From DATLMR01 sp964615905 (GTDB lineage: Bacteria > Acidobacteriota > Blastocatellia > UBA7656), in the NCBI GenBank assembly GCA_964615905.1, contig CAZTUB010000020.1, positions 1 through 64,000 on the forward strand: DNA of 64,000 nucleotides, written 5' to 3'. The stretch's first letter is position 1. Each line of letters opens with the position of its first letter. Below are positions 1 to 9,409 of the stretch, one piece after another. The position numbers and the translations under genes were made by a program. The notes under the pieces were generated by a model. The model was given only the letters and a program-made list of their open reading frames with translations, had not been told where the DNA came from and searched no databases.

Positions 1-2
1 AG

Positions 3-2810
3 CATTACGAAGGAGAGGAGAGGAGGCGAGTGGAGATGCCGACATATCCTTTCCAGCGCCAAAGCTACTGGTTTCATGGCACCGAAGATACACAAGAACA
101 GCAGCAGGGCCGACGCCGTAGCAGAGCTTCAAGTGATGAGCCGTATCTTTTATACGCTCCGTCCTGGAACCGCACCCCGAATCTCTCATCGCGCCCGGTC
201 TCACAGACCGAGTCTAGCTGGCTAATCTTTTCCGATGACTTCGGCGTTGGCTCGCAGATGGCGACAGAGCTTATTGCTCAAGGATGTCACGTTACCACCG
301 TCGCTCGCGGCCCTGAGCTTTCATTGGGAGATTCATTCACTATCAATCCCGGCGTTCAATCCCATTACGATGCTCTAATCTCTCATCTCAAATCATTAGA
401 CAAGACGCCCGACTATATCATTCACCTGTGGACGCTTACCGATTCACCACCGGCGGGACTTGATGATTTCGAGCGCGATCAGTATGCAGGGCTTTACAGT
501 CTACTCTTTCTGGCGCAGTCGCTCGAATCGAGCGATGTTGGTAAGCGGGTCCGACTCATCGTCGCATCGAATGATGTACATGAGGTCACGGGCCTTGAGG
601 CTATACACCCGGCAAAGACGACTACTCTCGCTGCGTGCCGGGTCATTCCCCAGGAGTCGCCGGATATAAGCTGCCGCCATATAGACATTGAGCTTGACGA
701 CCACACGGCGCGAAACAAAGACCTGGCGGCGCAACTGATTAAAGAGGCGAGCTTTGATTCGACTGACCCGTTTGTTGCCTACAGAGGGCGTCATCGCTGG
801 GCACAGCAATTCGAGCCACTCGCTTCACGCGTCAACGCTGACCTGCCACTTAAACATGACGGCGTTTACTTGATAACCGGCGGGCTGGGCGAACTCGGCA
901 GAGTCTTAGCAGGTCATCTGGCAGAGAAGTTCGCGGCTCGTCTCGTGCTTGTCGGGCGAACTCCTTTGCCTGAGACAAAGGCATTGAGAGCGAAGTTAGA
1001 GATCGCGGATGAAAACGCTTCGGTCAGGTTCATATTGGAAGAGGTTCGAAAGCTTGAGGCCAAAGGGGCAGAAGTATTGCTCCTTCAAGCAGACGTGTCT
1101 GACGAGGCAAAGATGCGCGGCGTTATTGACCGCGCTCATTTAGAATTCGGCCGGTTAGACGGGATCATCCACGCCGCAGGTTTGCAAAGAGGCGAACTGC
1201 TTCGCTCCATACAGGAAACAAGCCCCGGTTACTGCGCCGGACATTTTCTGCCAAAGGCCCAGGGCGCGGCCACGCTGGCGAAGGTGCTGCAAAGTCGCGA
1301 GCTAGATTTCGTAGTATTGATCTCGTCGCTCTCCTCGATACTTGGCGGGCTTGGGATGTTCGCCTATTCTGCAGCCAACACAGCCGTCGATGCAATCGCC
1401 GCGACTAACAACCGGCATCAATCAACACGCTGGCTCAGTATGAACCTTGACGGATTGAATCTTGCGGACCAGCCAGACGATCACGGCGATCAGAACTCTC
1501 TGCTCAACGCCTCGAAGGTCATAGCAGCTTTTGAGGATGCGCTGGCGTTGTCGGAAGAGCCGCAGATACTTGTCTCGGCGACGGACCTGTATACGAGACT
1601 CGACCGGTGGATTAATCCGGCAAAAGAGGAGTCGCTGCCTGTCCATAAGAAAACCGGCCAGACCCTACACCAGCGGCCCAGCCTCCAGACAGAGTACGTT
1701 GAAGCGAGGGACGATTTGGAGCGCCGCCTCGTAGAGATATGGCAAAACCTGCTTGGGATTGCGCCGATTGGGGTACGTGATAGCTTCTTTGATCTTGGCG
1801 GGCACTCCTTGCTGATGACGCAACTCGTCTCGAAGGTGAGAGCGGCGACGAAGGTGACTATCCCTTTGCGCAGCCTTGTAGAGTTGCCTACCCTCGAGCA
1901 ACTGGCACAGGCGATCCGCGCGATGGCCGTACAGGAGTCATCCGACGCTCGCGAGTCACAACTGGTAGAGATACAACGAGGCGGCCCACAGCCGCCGCTT
2001 TTTTGTGTGCATCCGCTCGGCGGCGGCGTCTCTGTTTTTATAGACCTTGCGCGACACCTGGGGCCCGATCAGCCGTTTTACGCATTCCAGGCGGCCGACC
2101 TCGAAACACTGTCCAAAGTCGGGAGCGCGTACAACTCGATAGAAGATATGGCCAGCCACTATTTGAATGATCTCATAAAGGTCCAGGCTGCCGGTCCGTA
2201 CCTTCTGGCCGGGCTCTCTTTCGGAGGGCAGGTCGCTTTCGAGATGGCGCAGCAATTAACCGCGAGAGGCGAAACGGTCGCGTTTCTAGGACTGCTCGAC
2301 ACATACGCTCCTAACCCTGCTGCGCCTGCGCCGGATGAAGAGACGCTTTTGGTCGGGTTTGCGCAGGAGCTTGCCGCCGCCGCCGGTAAAGATATCGACC
2401 TGACAGCGGCCGACCTGCGACCGGGTGAACGAGAGGCGAACTTGGCCCGCGTCATGACCTTGCTGATGAACAACAAGCTCATAGCCCGGAATACTGACAT
2501 CTCTACAATCGGGGCTTTTCTGAGCGGCGTCCGTACGAGGATTGAAACCAGCAGGGGTTATTCTCCGAAGGTATACGGCGGGAAGGTAACGCTTTTCCGC
2601 GCAAGCGATACCGGCTCGGACCTGAGCGCGTGGGTGGACATAGCTGACCCGTCTTACGGATGGAGTCGATTCACCGAGAGAGAAGTGGAGATTATCGAGG
2701 TTCCGGGCACACACGCCACCATATGTGTTCCGCCGCAGGTAGAGATACTCGCGCGGCGAATGGCCGCGTGTATGAAAGAAGCGTACTGCGCCGTCCCTTC
2801 TGTCGCATAA
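3..2810 (+). CDS. Polyketide synthase C-terminal part: post-AT linker, KR, ACP, thioesterase (5' truncated by window)
   Basis: This is the last part of a modular type I polyketide synthase. The reading frame is open to the window edge, and 'VEMPTYPFQRQSYWF' is the classic linker after an acyltransferase domain, so the GTG at 30 is not the real start. A ketoreductase follows: the nucleotide motif TGGLGELG lies near residue 285, 'GIIHAAG' near 385, and the catalytic Ser and Tyr are in 'LISSLSS' and 'AYSAAN' near 430-446. An acyl carrier protein has the phosphopantetheine Ser in 'DLGGHSLL' near 593. A type I thioesterase has the nucleophile in 'GLSFGG' near 729 and a likely catalytic His in 'PGTHATI' near 894. 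The KR-ACP-TE ending means this protein performs the final reduction and releases the product. An exporter and precursor-supply genes follow on the same strand. The product cannot be named because upstream modules are outside the window. Confidence 0.93.
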   Translation, partial: HYEGEERRRVEMPTYPFQRQSYWFHGTEDTQEQQQGRRRSRASSDEPYLLYAPSWNRTPNLSSRPVSQTESSWLIFSDDFGVGSQMATELIAQGCHVTTVARGPELSLGDSFTINPGVQSHYDALISHLKSLDKTPDYIIHLWTLTDSPPAGLDDFERDQYAGLYSLLFLAQSLESSDVGKRVRLIVASNDVHEVTGLEAIHPAKTTTLAACRVIPQESPDISCRHIDIELDDHTARNKDLAAQLIKEASFDSTDPFVAYRGRHRWAQQFEPLASRVNADLPLKHDGVYLITGGLGELGRVLAGHLAEKFAARLVLVGRTPLPETKALRAKLEIADENASVRFILEEVRKLEAKGAEVLLLQADVSDEAKMRGVIDRAHLEFGRLDGIIHAAGLQRGELLRSIQETSPGYCAGHFLPKAQGAATLAKVLQSRELDFVVLISSLSSILGGLGMFAYSAANTAVDAIAATNNRHQSTRWLSMNLDGLNLADQPDDHGDQNSLLNASKVIAAFEDALALSEEPQILVSATDLYTRLDRWINPAKEESLPVHKKTGQTLHQRPSLQTEYVEARDDLERRLVEIWQNLLGIAPIGVRDSFFDLGGHSLLMTQLVSKVRAATKVTIPLRSLVELPTLEQLAQAIRAMAVQESSDARESQLVEIQRGGPQPPLFCVHPLGGGVSVFIDLARHLGPDQPFYAFQAADLETLSKVGSAYNSIEDMASHYLNDLIKVQAAGPYLLAGLSFGGQVAFEMAQQLTARGETVAFLGLLDTYAPNPAAPAPDEETLLVGFAQELAAAAGKDIDLTAADLRPGEREANLARVMTLLMNNKLIARNTDISTIGAFLSGVRTRIETSRGYSPKVYGGKVTLFRASDTGSDLSAWVDIADPSYGWSRFTEREVEIIEVPGTHATICVPPQVEILARRMAACMKEAYCAVPSVA

Positions 2811-2857
2811 GAAAATCTAGTCGAAGCTCACCTCTTTTTTGGCAAAGGTTATACGAT

Positions 2858-4519
2858 ATGAGAGTTGTATCTTTTCTGCTCAAGCACTCAAGCAGCACGC
2901 TCATCCTCGCAATAGTCGCGGGGATCGTAAGCGGTGCGGCCAACACCGGATTACTAGCAGTCCTGAACGCGGGGCTGGCGAGTGAAGGTGCATCCAGGTC
3001 GACTTTGATGTGGTGGTTCATAGGGCTATGCATCTTCCTGCCCGTAACAAGGTGCATATCGGAAGTGCTCCTCAACCGGATGGGGCAGGAGGCGTTATAC
3101 GATTTGCGCCTCAAGTTGTGCGGCCAAATCCTCGGCGCTCCGCTCAGACAGCTTGAACAACTCGGCCCTCATCGCCTGCTTGCCGCGCTGACGGATGATG
3201 TGCCGACGATCACCAATGTCGTAACGGTGATTCCGATACTCTGTATCAGCATCGCAGTCACCATAACCTGCCTGATCTATCTCGGCATCTTATCGTGGGC
3301 GCTACTGCTTGCAGTGCTTGTCTTCATGGTGCTTGGAGTCATCACATACCAGATACCCGTGCTCAAAGCGATGAAGGCGTTCGCGCAGGCGCGCGAGCAG
3401 GCCGACTCACTCTTGAATCACTTTCGCGCCTTAACGCAAGGGACAAAAGAACTCAAGCTCCACCGCAACCGGAGGAGGGCTTTCCTGTCGGATCAGTTAA
3501 GCAGGACAGCCGCGTTGATGAAACAGTTCAACATCGCGGGGTTGAAGATTTATACGGTCTCAGGGAGCTGGGGCCAGGTGCTCGTTTTTGTGGTAATAGG
3601 TCTGGTGGTTTTCTGGCTGCCGACAATCCAGCCGACAGACGCAAACACGCTCACGGGGTACGCGCTCACATTGCTTTATCTGATGACCCCGCTACAGGTC
3701 ATAATGAACCTCATGCCCACGCTTGGCAGGGTCAACGTCGCGCTAAAAAAGATCGAAGATTTGGGGTTGGAACTCACATCAAGCAAGGTCGAGAGGGAAG
3801 GGGGGAGTTTGAAGGCCGACGCGTTGCGCTGGCAATCCCTGGAACTTGCAGGCATCACACACGAATACGCCAGCGATACCTCGGACAGCAACTTCGTGCT
3901 TGGGCCAATCGATCTGAAGCTCAATCCGGGCGAGCTTGTCTTCATCGTCGGCGGTAACGGGAGCGGCAAAACTACGCTCGCGAAGCTAATCACAGGGCTC
4001 TATACGCCTGAGGACGGCGCTATCAAATTTGACGGCGAGACGATCACGGACGAAAACAGGGAGAGTTACCGCCAGCTCTTTTCCGTGGTCTTTTCGGATT
4101 TCTACCTGTTCGAAAGCCTGCTAGGGCTCCACGCGCCTGAGCTTGACGAGCGTGCGCGCGAATACCTTGAGCGATTCCGCCTGCACCAGAAGGTTAAAGT
4201 GAACGATGGATCACTCTCGACCATCGACCTGTCGCAAGGCCAGCGCAAGCGGCTCGCTTTGCTGACGGCATATCTTGAGGACCGGCCCATATACCTGTTT
4301 GACGAGTGGGCGGCGGACCAGGACCCCTCCTTCAAGGAGGTCTTTTACCTGCAACTGCTTCCTGAGTTAAAAGCGAGAGGCAAGACCGTGATCGTCATCA
4401 GTCACGACGACAAGTATTACCACCTGGGAGACCGCATCATAAAACTGGAGTACGGCAAGATAGAGTACAACGAACCGAAAGTCGATCTGTACCCGGCTTC
4501 AATGAAGCTGGGCATGTGA
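2858..4519 (+). CDS. Cyclic peptide/siderophore-type ABC exporter (PvdE/SyrD family), fused membrane and ATPase domains
   Basis: A 553-residue ABC half-transporter. The N-terminal half has about six hydrophobic segments, and the ATPase follows with Walker A 'GGNGSGKTT' near residue 364, a signature 'LSQGQRKRLALL', Walker B 'IYLFDEWAADQDP' and an H-loop 'VISHDD'. The signature and the 'DEWAADQDP' string are hallmarks of the PvdE/SyrD family, which exports nonribosomal peptides such as pyoverdine precursors and syringomycin. The frame is open further upstream into the PKS gene, but the ATG at 2858 begins a typical transporter N-terminus ('MRVVSFLLKHSS'), so I use it. It lies 47 bases after the PKS and is probably cotranscribed. 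It most likely moves the PKS/NRPS product across the inner membrane. Confidence 0.9.
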   Translation: MRVVSFLLKHSSSTLILAIVAGIVSGAANTGLLAVLNAGLASEGASRSTLMWWFIGLCIFLPVTRCISEVLLNRMGQEALYDLRLKLCGQILGAPLRQLEQLGPHRLLAALTDDVPTITNVVTVIPILCISIAVTITCLIYLGILSWALLLAVLVFMVLGVITYQIPVLKAMKAFAQAREQADSLLNHFRALTQGTKELKLHRNRRRAFLSDQLSRTAALMKQFNIAGLKIYTVSGSWGQVLVFVVIGLVVFWLPTIQPTDANTLTGYALTLLYLMTPLQVIMNLMPTLGRVNVALKKIEDLGLELTSSKVEREGGSLKADALRWQSLELAGITHEYASDTSDSNFVLGPIDLKLNPGELVFIVGGNGSGKTTLAKLITGLYTPEDGAIKFDGETITDENRESYRQLFSVVFSDFYLFESLLGLHAPELDERAREYLERFRLHQKVKVNDGSLSTIDLSQGQRKRLALLTAYLEDRPIYLFDEWAADQDPSFKEVFYLQLLPELKARGKTVIVISHDDKYYHLGDRIIKLEYGKIEYNEPKVDLYPASMKLGM

Positions 4520-4523
4520 TGAG

Positions 4524-4538
4524 GCGGGACCGTCCCGC
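4524..4538 (+). other. Perfect GC hairpin between exporter and carbamoyltransferase genes
   Basis: GCGGGAC-C-GTCCCGC is a perfect inverted repeat just after the exporter stop codon. No T-run follows, so it is not a canonical terminator. It may stabilise or trim the upstream mRNA. The rest of the 144-base gap up to 4663 shows nothing else clear. Confidence 0.4.
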
Positions 4539-4663
4539 GAGAGCCTGCCGGGGCGTTCTCTTATCGGATCACCGCCAGCCCTCTTCCTCATCCATCTGAA
4601 GCTGGGAGTTCTCATTTCAAACTGGCAGCTAACCTAAACCGAGGACCAACCAAGGAAGAAATT

Positions 4664-5608
4664 ATGTCTGTGAAGCACATGCTTTCCCTTTCCGAGCTAG
4701 ACCCGGAAACGATGGCGCGTCTGGTCAACAGAGGTCTCGCTTTCGCCGAGGGAGACGCGCTAAGAACCAAGCCGCTCGCGGGCAGAGTGGTCGGCCTGTA
4801 CTTTCGCGGGTCTTCAACGCGCACACGCACAGCCTTTACCGTCGGGGCGATCAAGCTCGGAGCGGCTACGATCATTTACGGGCCTAACGACCTGCAAATC
4901 GCCACCGGCGAGACAATCCTCGATACCGCTCGCGTGTTGTCCGGGTTCCTCGACGCGCTGGTCATCCGCACCAACAGCTCTATGGATGAGATGAAGGCTT
5001 TCGCAAGCCAAGATAGCATGGCCATAGTCAATGCGATGAGCGAGACGGAGCACCCTACGCAGGCGGTCGCGGACCTTGTAACGCTGCGGGAGGAATTTGG
5101 CAGGCTCGACGACATCCACCTGCTATACGTCGGAGAAGGAAACAACACGGCGTCTGCGCTGGCCTTTGCGGTATCGCTTACTCCGGGTATGTGCCTCACT
5201 CTGGTAACGCCGGAAGGGTACGGGGTGCCCGATCACTTGCTTGATAAGGCGCGGAATATGGCCAGGCAGACGGGCGCTTTGGTGGAACAACACCACCGGA
5301 TAGACGATCTGCCGAAAAGAGTCGACGCGGTATACGCGACGCGGTGGCAGACAATGGGAGTGCCCAAGCCGCACCCAAACTGGAAAGAGAAATTTGAGCC
5401 TTTTATGGTCACACAAGAATTGATGTCGGACGTATCAAAGCCTTCGGGGACGATATTCCTTCACGACCTGCCCGCAGTCCGTGGCGGTGACGTGACAGAC
5501 GAAGTGCTGGACGGGCCGCAAAGTCGAGCCTTTCGCCAGGCGCGGCACAAGTTGAGCGGCGCGATGGCCGTGCTTGAATGGTGTTTGACCGAACCCAAAA
5601 CCCCGTGA
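4664..5608 (+). CDS. Ornithine/aspartate carbamoyltransferase-family enzyme, probably secondary-metabolic (VioL-like role)
   Basis: A 314-residue carbamoyltransferase. The carbamoyl-phosphate loop is intact (S51-T-R-T-R55, and H130-P-T-Q133). The part that recognises the amino substrate is not that of ornithine carbamoyltransferase: the usual 'HCLP' loop reads H267-D-L-P270, and the usual 'SMG' region reads 'TRWQTMG' (226-232). Downstream 'DVTDEVLDGPQS' keeps the family pattern. It sits directly before an SbnA/VioB-like gene, whose family helps make 2,3-diaminopropionate. In viomycin-type and zwittermicin-type pathways an OTC homologue carbamoylates diaminopropionate to beta-ureidoalanine, so I infer that role here. 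A housekeeping argF is the alternative, but the altered ornithine loop and the cluster position argue against it. Confidence 0.85.
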   Translation: MSVKHMLSLSELDPETMARLVNRGLAFAEGDALRTKPLAGRVVGLYFRGSSTRTRTAFTVGAIKLGAATIIYGPNDLQIATGETILDTARVLSGFLDALVIRTNSSMDEMKAFASQDSMAIVNAMSETEHPTQAVADLVTLREEFGRLDDIHLLYVGEGNNTASALAFAVSLTPGMCLTLVTPEGYGVPDHLLDKARNMARQTGALVEQHHRIDDLPKRVDAVYATRWQTMGVPKPHPNWKEKFEPFMVTQELMSDVSKPSGTIFLHDLPAVRGGDVTDEVLDGPQSRAFRQARHKLSGAMAVLEWCLTEPKTP

Positions 5609-5734
5609 TCGAAACAGCCCCGTTGCTATCAGTCGAAACGCAAAACAAACGGCAACGACGAGCTTTCAAGGCAGCGATTCTAGAAGGCTCTTCAATTGAC
5701 ACGCTCAAATCATGAGCCCAAGGGTCTTGAAACC

Positions 5735-6751
5735 ATGTTTGAAGACGTAAATAAATCAATCCTGTCAACAATCGGCAACACTCCCCTGATAAAGTTGAAC
5801 AAGGTCTTAAAAGACCTCCACTTTAACCTTTATGCAAAGCTGGAGGGCTTCAATCCAGGGGGCAGCACAAAAGACAGACCGGCCATGAGCATCATCAACC
5901 ACGCCATGGAGAGCGGGTTGATAAACTCAAACACGACGGTGATAGAATCGAGTTCTGGAAATATGGGGATCGGTCTGGCGCAAGCCTGTTCGTATTACGG
6001 TCTACGTTTCATCTGCGTGCTCGACCCGAAGACCACATTTCAAAATATCCGGCTTCTGAAAGCCTACGGCGCGGAAGTCGATATTGTAATGGACCCTGAC
6101 CCTATCACGGGAGAATACCTACAGGCCCGCATTGATCGCGTCCACTACCTTTGCCGAAGCATAAATAATACGTTCTGGCCCAACCAGTACTCGAATACAT
6201 ATAACCCGATGGCGCACCACCAGACGATGCGCGAGATAGCCAGTGCGCTCAAGACCGGCATTGATTATCTATTTTGCGCGACCAGCACCTGCGGGACATT
6301 GCGAGGCTGCGCTGAATTCATAAAAGAGAATGGGCTGAAGACGAGGGTTTACGCCGTCGACGCTGTGGGCAGCGTGATATTCGGCGGCCCCAAATCGAAA
6401 CGTCTGATCCCAGGTCATGGCGCGGCTGTTCGCCCACAACTATTCAAGCCCGACCTTGCTGACAGGTGCGTCCACGTGTCGGACCTCGATTGCATAGTGG
6501 GCTGTCGTCGCCTGGTGAAGGCCGAAGCGATACTGGCGGGCGGGTCGTCGGGGGCAGTCTTGATGGCCGTCGAGAAGGTCAAGCACGTGCTGCCGGCCGG
6601 GGCCGAATGCGTTTTAATCATGCCGGACCGTGGGGAGCGCTACCTCGACACGATCTATTCGGATGAATGGGTGAACGAGCATTTCGGTGATGTATCGCAT
6701 CTGTGGGAGGAACCCGTTGAAGGGCTGGCCCACTTGATCATGAAACAGTAG
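5735..6751 (+). CDS. Cysteine-synthase-fold PLP enzyme, SbnA/VioB-like (2,3-diaminopropionate biosynthesis)
   Basis: A 338-residue PLP enzyme of the cysteine synthase fold. The PLP lysine is K46 in 'NPGGSTKDRPA', the substrate loop is 'SSGNMG' (73-78), and a glycine-rich 'GGSSGA' lies near the end. The sequence is closer in character to SbnA than to CysK: 'YGLRFICVLDPKT' and 'CGTLRGCAEF' are family-like, and 'DSEWVNEH'-type C-termini are usual. SbnA joins O-phosphoserine and glutamate to give ACEGA, which SbnB then oxidises to 2,3-diaminopropionate. No SbnB-like gene is visible, so it may lie upstream of the window. A longer in-frame start exists (TTG at 5696). I prefer the ATG at 5735, where family similarity begins, although its ribosome site is weak. 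It ends 8 bases from the converging TonB gene. Confidence 0.87.
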   Translation: MFEDVNKSILSTIGNTPLIKLNKVLKDLHFNLYAKLEGFNPGGSTKDRPAMSIINHAMESGLINSNTTVIESSSGNMGIGLAQACSYYGLRFICVLDPKTTFQNIRLLKAYGAEVDIVMDPDPITGEYLQARIDRVHYLCRSINNTFWPNQYSNTYNPMAHHQTMREIASALKTGIDYLFCATSTCGTLRGCAEFIKENGLKTRVYAVDAVGSVIFGGPKSKRLIPGHGAAVRPQLFKPDLADRCVHVSDLDCIVGCRRLVKAEAILAGGSSGAVLMAVEKVKHVLPAGAECVLIMPDRGERYLDTIYSDEWVNEHFGDVSHLWEEPVEGLAHLIMKQ

Positions 6752-6759
6752 AAGATCGA

Positions 6760-9393
6760 TTAGAAGCTGAACCGCAGGCCTGTCTCCATCCTGCGACCGG
6801 GCAAGGCTGCCGACGCCTGACCGAAAAACGGAGAGGTCTGAACGCCGGTGAAATTGGTCAGGTTGGCGTGGTTGAGGATGTTGTAAACCTGAAGATAAAT
6901 CTGCATGCGCCATCTCTTATTGAGCGGCTCGCCCCCCGGCCCGCCCGTCGATTCTGAACCCGCCCCTATCCTTGTAACTCTCTTGCTTACCTGAACGCCC
7001 CGGTCTTGCTGCTCCCCGAATCCCCACCCCCAGCTCAATCGCGCACTCAGGTCGTACACACTTGCGCCGCGCGCGCTGTTGCGCGTCACGCCCGCCGGGC
7101 GGTCGTTGCTCACAGTATCGTTGTTATCGTCAAATCCTGTTGTGATGTTGTATGGGGTTGCCGAGTTGAAATGAAATGTTGTACCGAGACGCAGCCCCTT
7201 TAGCAAAGATAGATTTGTCATCACGAACAGGCGGTGCCGGGAATCGCTCAGCGAAGGCCCTCGCTCAGATCGAAAATCGAAATTATTGGCCGGCAAGCTC
7301 AGCGGGCCGTCCGCTTCATCGACCAGTTTCGACAGCGTGTAGTTGACCAGCCATGTGAACCTCTTTGAGAACCTGTTGACGTTGATATTGAACAGGTGGA
7401 GAGTCGAGTTAGCCGTCGATTCGATTAGATTGATGTTGCCCGACAGCGGGTCGGGTCGCCCGGCCCCTGCCGACGGGGCGTTGATGTTATGGCCACGCAG
7501 CAAGTGAACTCCGCGCTGAAAAAAGTAAGCCGCACGGATATGAAACCGCAGCGAAATCTGCTGCTCCACACCCACGGATGCGGCCCCGATATAAGGCATC
7601 TTAAGATCAGGGTCTTTCTCGATCCTGCTGGGCGGCAGCACTGTTGCGATGCCGCCGCTTAACGGGTCAGGAAAACCCGGCCCGCGCACGACCAGATCGC
7701 GCTGCCTGCGCCCGTCTATTCTAAAGATATTTTCTTGAGTCTCGTCCGTCAGCCAATCGTAAAAGATTCCGCCGCCTGCGCGTATGGTCGTCTTGCCGCT
7801 GCGGAACGGGGACCAGGCAACTCCTACGCGCGGCGCGAAATTGTGCTTATCCCCAAGGTGTGTTTGCATCTCGTGGCGCAGGCCGAGGCTGAGCGAGAGA
7901 GCTTTAGTCACGCGCATGTCGTCTTGATAAAACCAGCCGAACTGACTCATCTTGAAATCGACGTGAGGGTCGCCCGTGCGCATGGAGAACGTAGTCGGCC
8001 TGCCCGCGCGGAATGCTTCGATGTTTGGGAATATAAAAGTGCCGTTCGCATTACGCAGCTCGTCGCTGCTGTAACTGCCAAGCTGTAACGCGATGCCCGC
8101 CCTCATCGAGTGTGACTCGTAGGCGAAGTCTATATTATCCTCGATCTTTAATTCGCGGACCCCGCGTTTGCTCTGGACCTGTGCCCCGCCCATGTTGAAT
8201 GCATTGAGTACGATGAGGGCTGGCAACTGGGAGGCCGATTCCGATTCGACGCCTTGCCATCGCGCCTGAACACGAATTTCGTTGACGAACCTGTGCGTTA
8301 GCATGCCTGTATCTGAAAAGCGGAGCAGGTGTTCGGCCACGTCAGTCGTGTATGCCCTTTCGGGCAGGTCGAAATCTCCCACCCCCAGGTTGTCCTGGCG
8401 CGCGGCGTTGCGCTGGTACTCGGCCCTGAGTGTGTGTGTCTTTGTCAGCGTGTGCTCGATTCTCGCCGACAGGTTGAGCTTGTGTGTGGGGCGGCGGATC
8501 ACATCGCTGAACAAGCCGTCGGGGAGAGCGGCCACGATGGTCTTTGAGTCGAATGCGAGCGAGCCTTCACCGAATAGGAAAAGCGAAGTGCGCCCGGCCC
8601 ACAGCGGGCCGTCGAGCGTGAACCCGGCCCTTCGATATTGCTCGGAGCCTCGCGCCGGGGCGAAGCTGTTGCGCGCGTTCAGTGATTCGTCGCGAAAACC
8701 GAAATTGATGCTGCCGTGCCACCTGTCTGTTCCCGGCTTAGTGTATATGTCGACGGTAACAAACCCCGCCTCGTGGTTCTCGGCCGCGAAAGGGTTCAGT
8801 CTGAACCTTATCTCTCGTATTTGCGATTTCGGCGGGAAGCGGCCGCCCGTAAACCCGTTGACCCGGAAGATGGCCCCCGGCCCCGCCATCTGCCGGAGCG
8901 TGGCTGCGAATTCATCCGGGTCGTCGGGCAATTGCTCTATCTGCTCCTCTGTCAAGATCGTTGTGAAAGCCGTGCTGTGAGGGCTCGTCTTTTTCACACG
9001 CTCATCCTCAGTTACCTCCATCTCCTCCTTGATGTCGGAAATTTCCAGCGTCACTTCAAGCGAATTCGCGCCGGGTCTTATGTCGAGATCGGGGCGAGCG
9101 TGCGGCTCAAATCCTTTCGCTTCGACGGTGAGCTTGTAGCCGCCCGGTGCGGGCAGCGCGAAGACTGCTTCGCCCTGCTTGTTCGTATCGACGGACTGCT
9201 CTTTCCCGTTCGCGCCTTCGAGCGTGACGCGAGCCGCGACGACCCTTGCGCCGGTTTGATCATAAACAGTTACTCTCAAGCTGGGGGCAGGGCCGTCTCG
9301 CTTCACCTGGGCCTTGCTTAAACCCGCCAGCGTGGTGAAAGCCAGCGTAAAGCACAGGGCCGCCGTGATCGATCTGTTTACCAGCGTGGCCAT
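6760..9393 (-). CDS. TonB-dependent-receptor-like outer-membrane protein with N-terminal carboxypeptidase-regulatory-like domain
   Basis: An 877-residue outer-membrane protein. It has a signal peptide (hydrophobic 'ITAALCFTLAFTTLAGLSKA'), then a carboxypeptidase-regulatory-like beta-sandwich ('VYDQTGARVVAARVTLEG' to 'GYKLTVEAKGFEP', about 40-105), a plug-like region ('ILTEEQIEQLPDDPDEFAATLRQMAG', about 145-175) and a long beta-barrel ending in 'METGLRFSF', with the terminal Phe typical of OMPs. This architecture (Oar-like) is greatly expanded in Acidobacteriota. It starts 16 bases after the LolA-like gene and is the last gene of the long minus-strand operon. It could move the peptide product or a nutrient across the outer membrane; the substrate cannot be read from sequence. 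No clear TonB box was identified. Confidence 0.85.
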   Translation of the reverse strand: MATLVNRSITAALCFTLAFTTLAGLSKAQVKRDGPAPSLRVTVYDQTGARVVAARVTLEGANGKEQSVDTNKQGEAVFALPAPGGYKLTVEAKGFEPHARPDLDIRPGANSLEVTLEISDIKEEMEVTEDERVKKTSPHSTAFTTILTEEQIEQLPDDPDEFAATLRQMAGPGAIFRVNGFTGGRFPPKSQIREIRFRLNPFAAENHEAGFVTVDIYTKPGTDRWHGSINFGFRDESLNARNSFAPARGSEQYRRAGFTLDGPLWAGRTSLFLFGEGSLAFDSKTIVAALPDGLFSDVIRRPTHKLNLSARIEHTLTKTHTLRAEYQRNAARQDNLGVGDFDLPERAYTTDVAEHLLRFSDTGMLTHRFVNEIRVQARWQGVESESASQLPALIVLNAFNMGGAQVQSKRGVRELKIEDNIDFAYESHSMRAGIALQLGSYSSDELRNANGTFIFPNIEAFRAGRPTTFSMRTGDPHVDFKMSQFGWFYQDDMRVTKALSLSLGLRHEMQTHLGDKHNFAPRVGVAWSPFRSGKTTIRAGGGIFYDWLTDETQENIFRIDGRRQRDLVVRGPGFPDPLSGGIATVLPPSRIEKDPDLKMPYIGAASVGVEQQISLRFHIRAAYFFQRGVHLLRGHNINAPSAGAGRPDPLSGNINLIESTANSTLHLFNINVNRFSKRFTWLVNYTLSKLVDEADGPLSLPANNFDFRSERGPSLSDSRHRLFVMTNLSLLKGLRLGTTFHFNSATPYNITTGFDDNNDTVSNDRPAGVTRNSARGASVYDLSARLSWGWGFGEQQDRGVQVSKRVTRIGAGSESTGGPGGEPLNKRWRMQIYLQVYNILNHANLTNFTGVQTSPFFGQASAALPGRRMETGLRFSF

Positions 9394-9409
9394 AAGGATT
9401 TACCCCTGC

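Noticed and set aside
30..2810. GTG at 30 as the start of the PKS gene
   Set aside because: The frame is open to the window edge and codes for linker sequence typical of the interior of a PKS.
4664..5608. Housekeeping ornithine carbamoyltransferase (argF)
   Set aside because: The ornithine-binding loop is changed (HDLP) and the gene sits between an exporter and an SbnA-like gene in a biosynthetic cluster.
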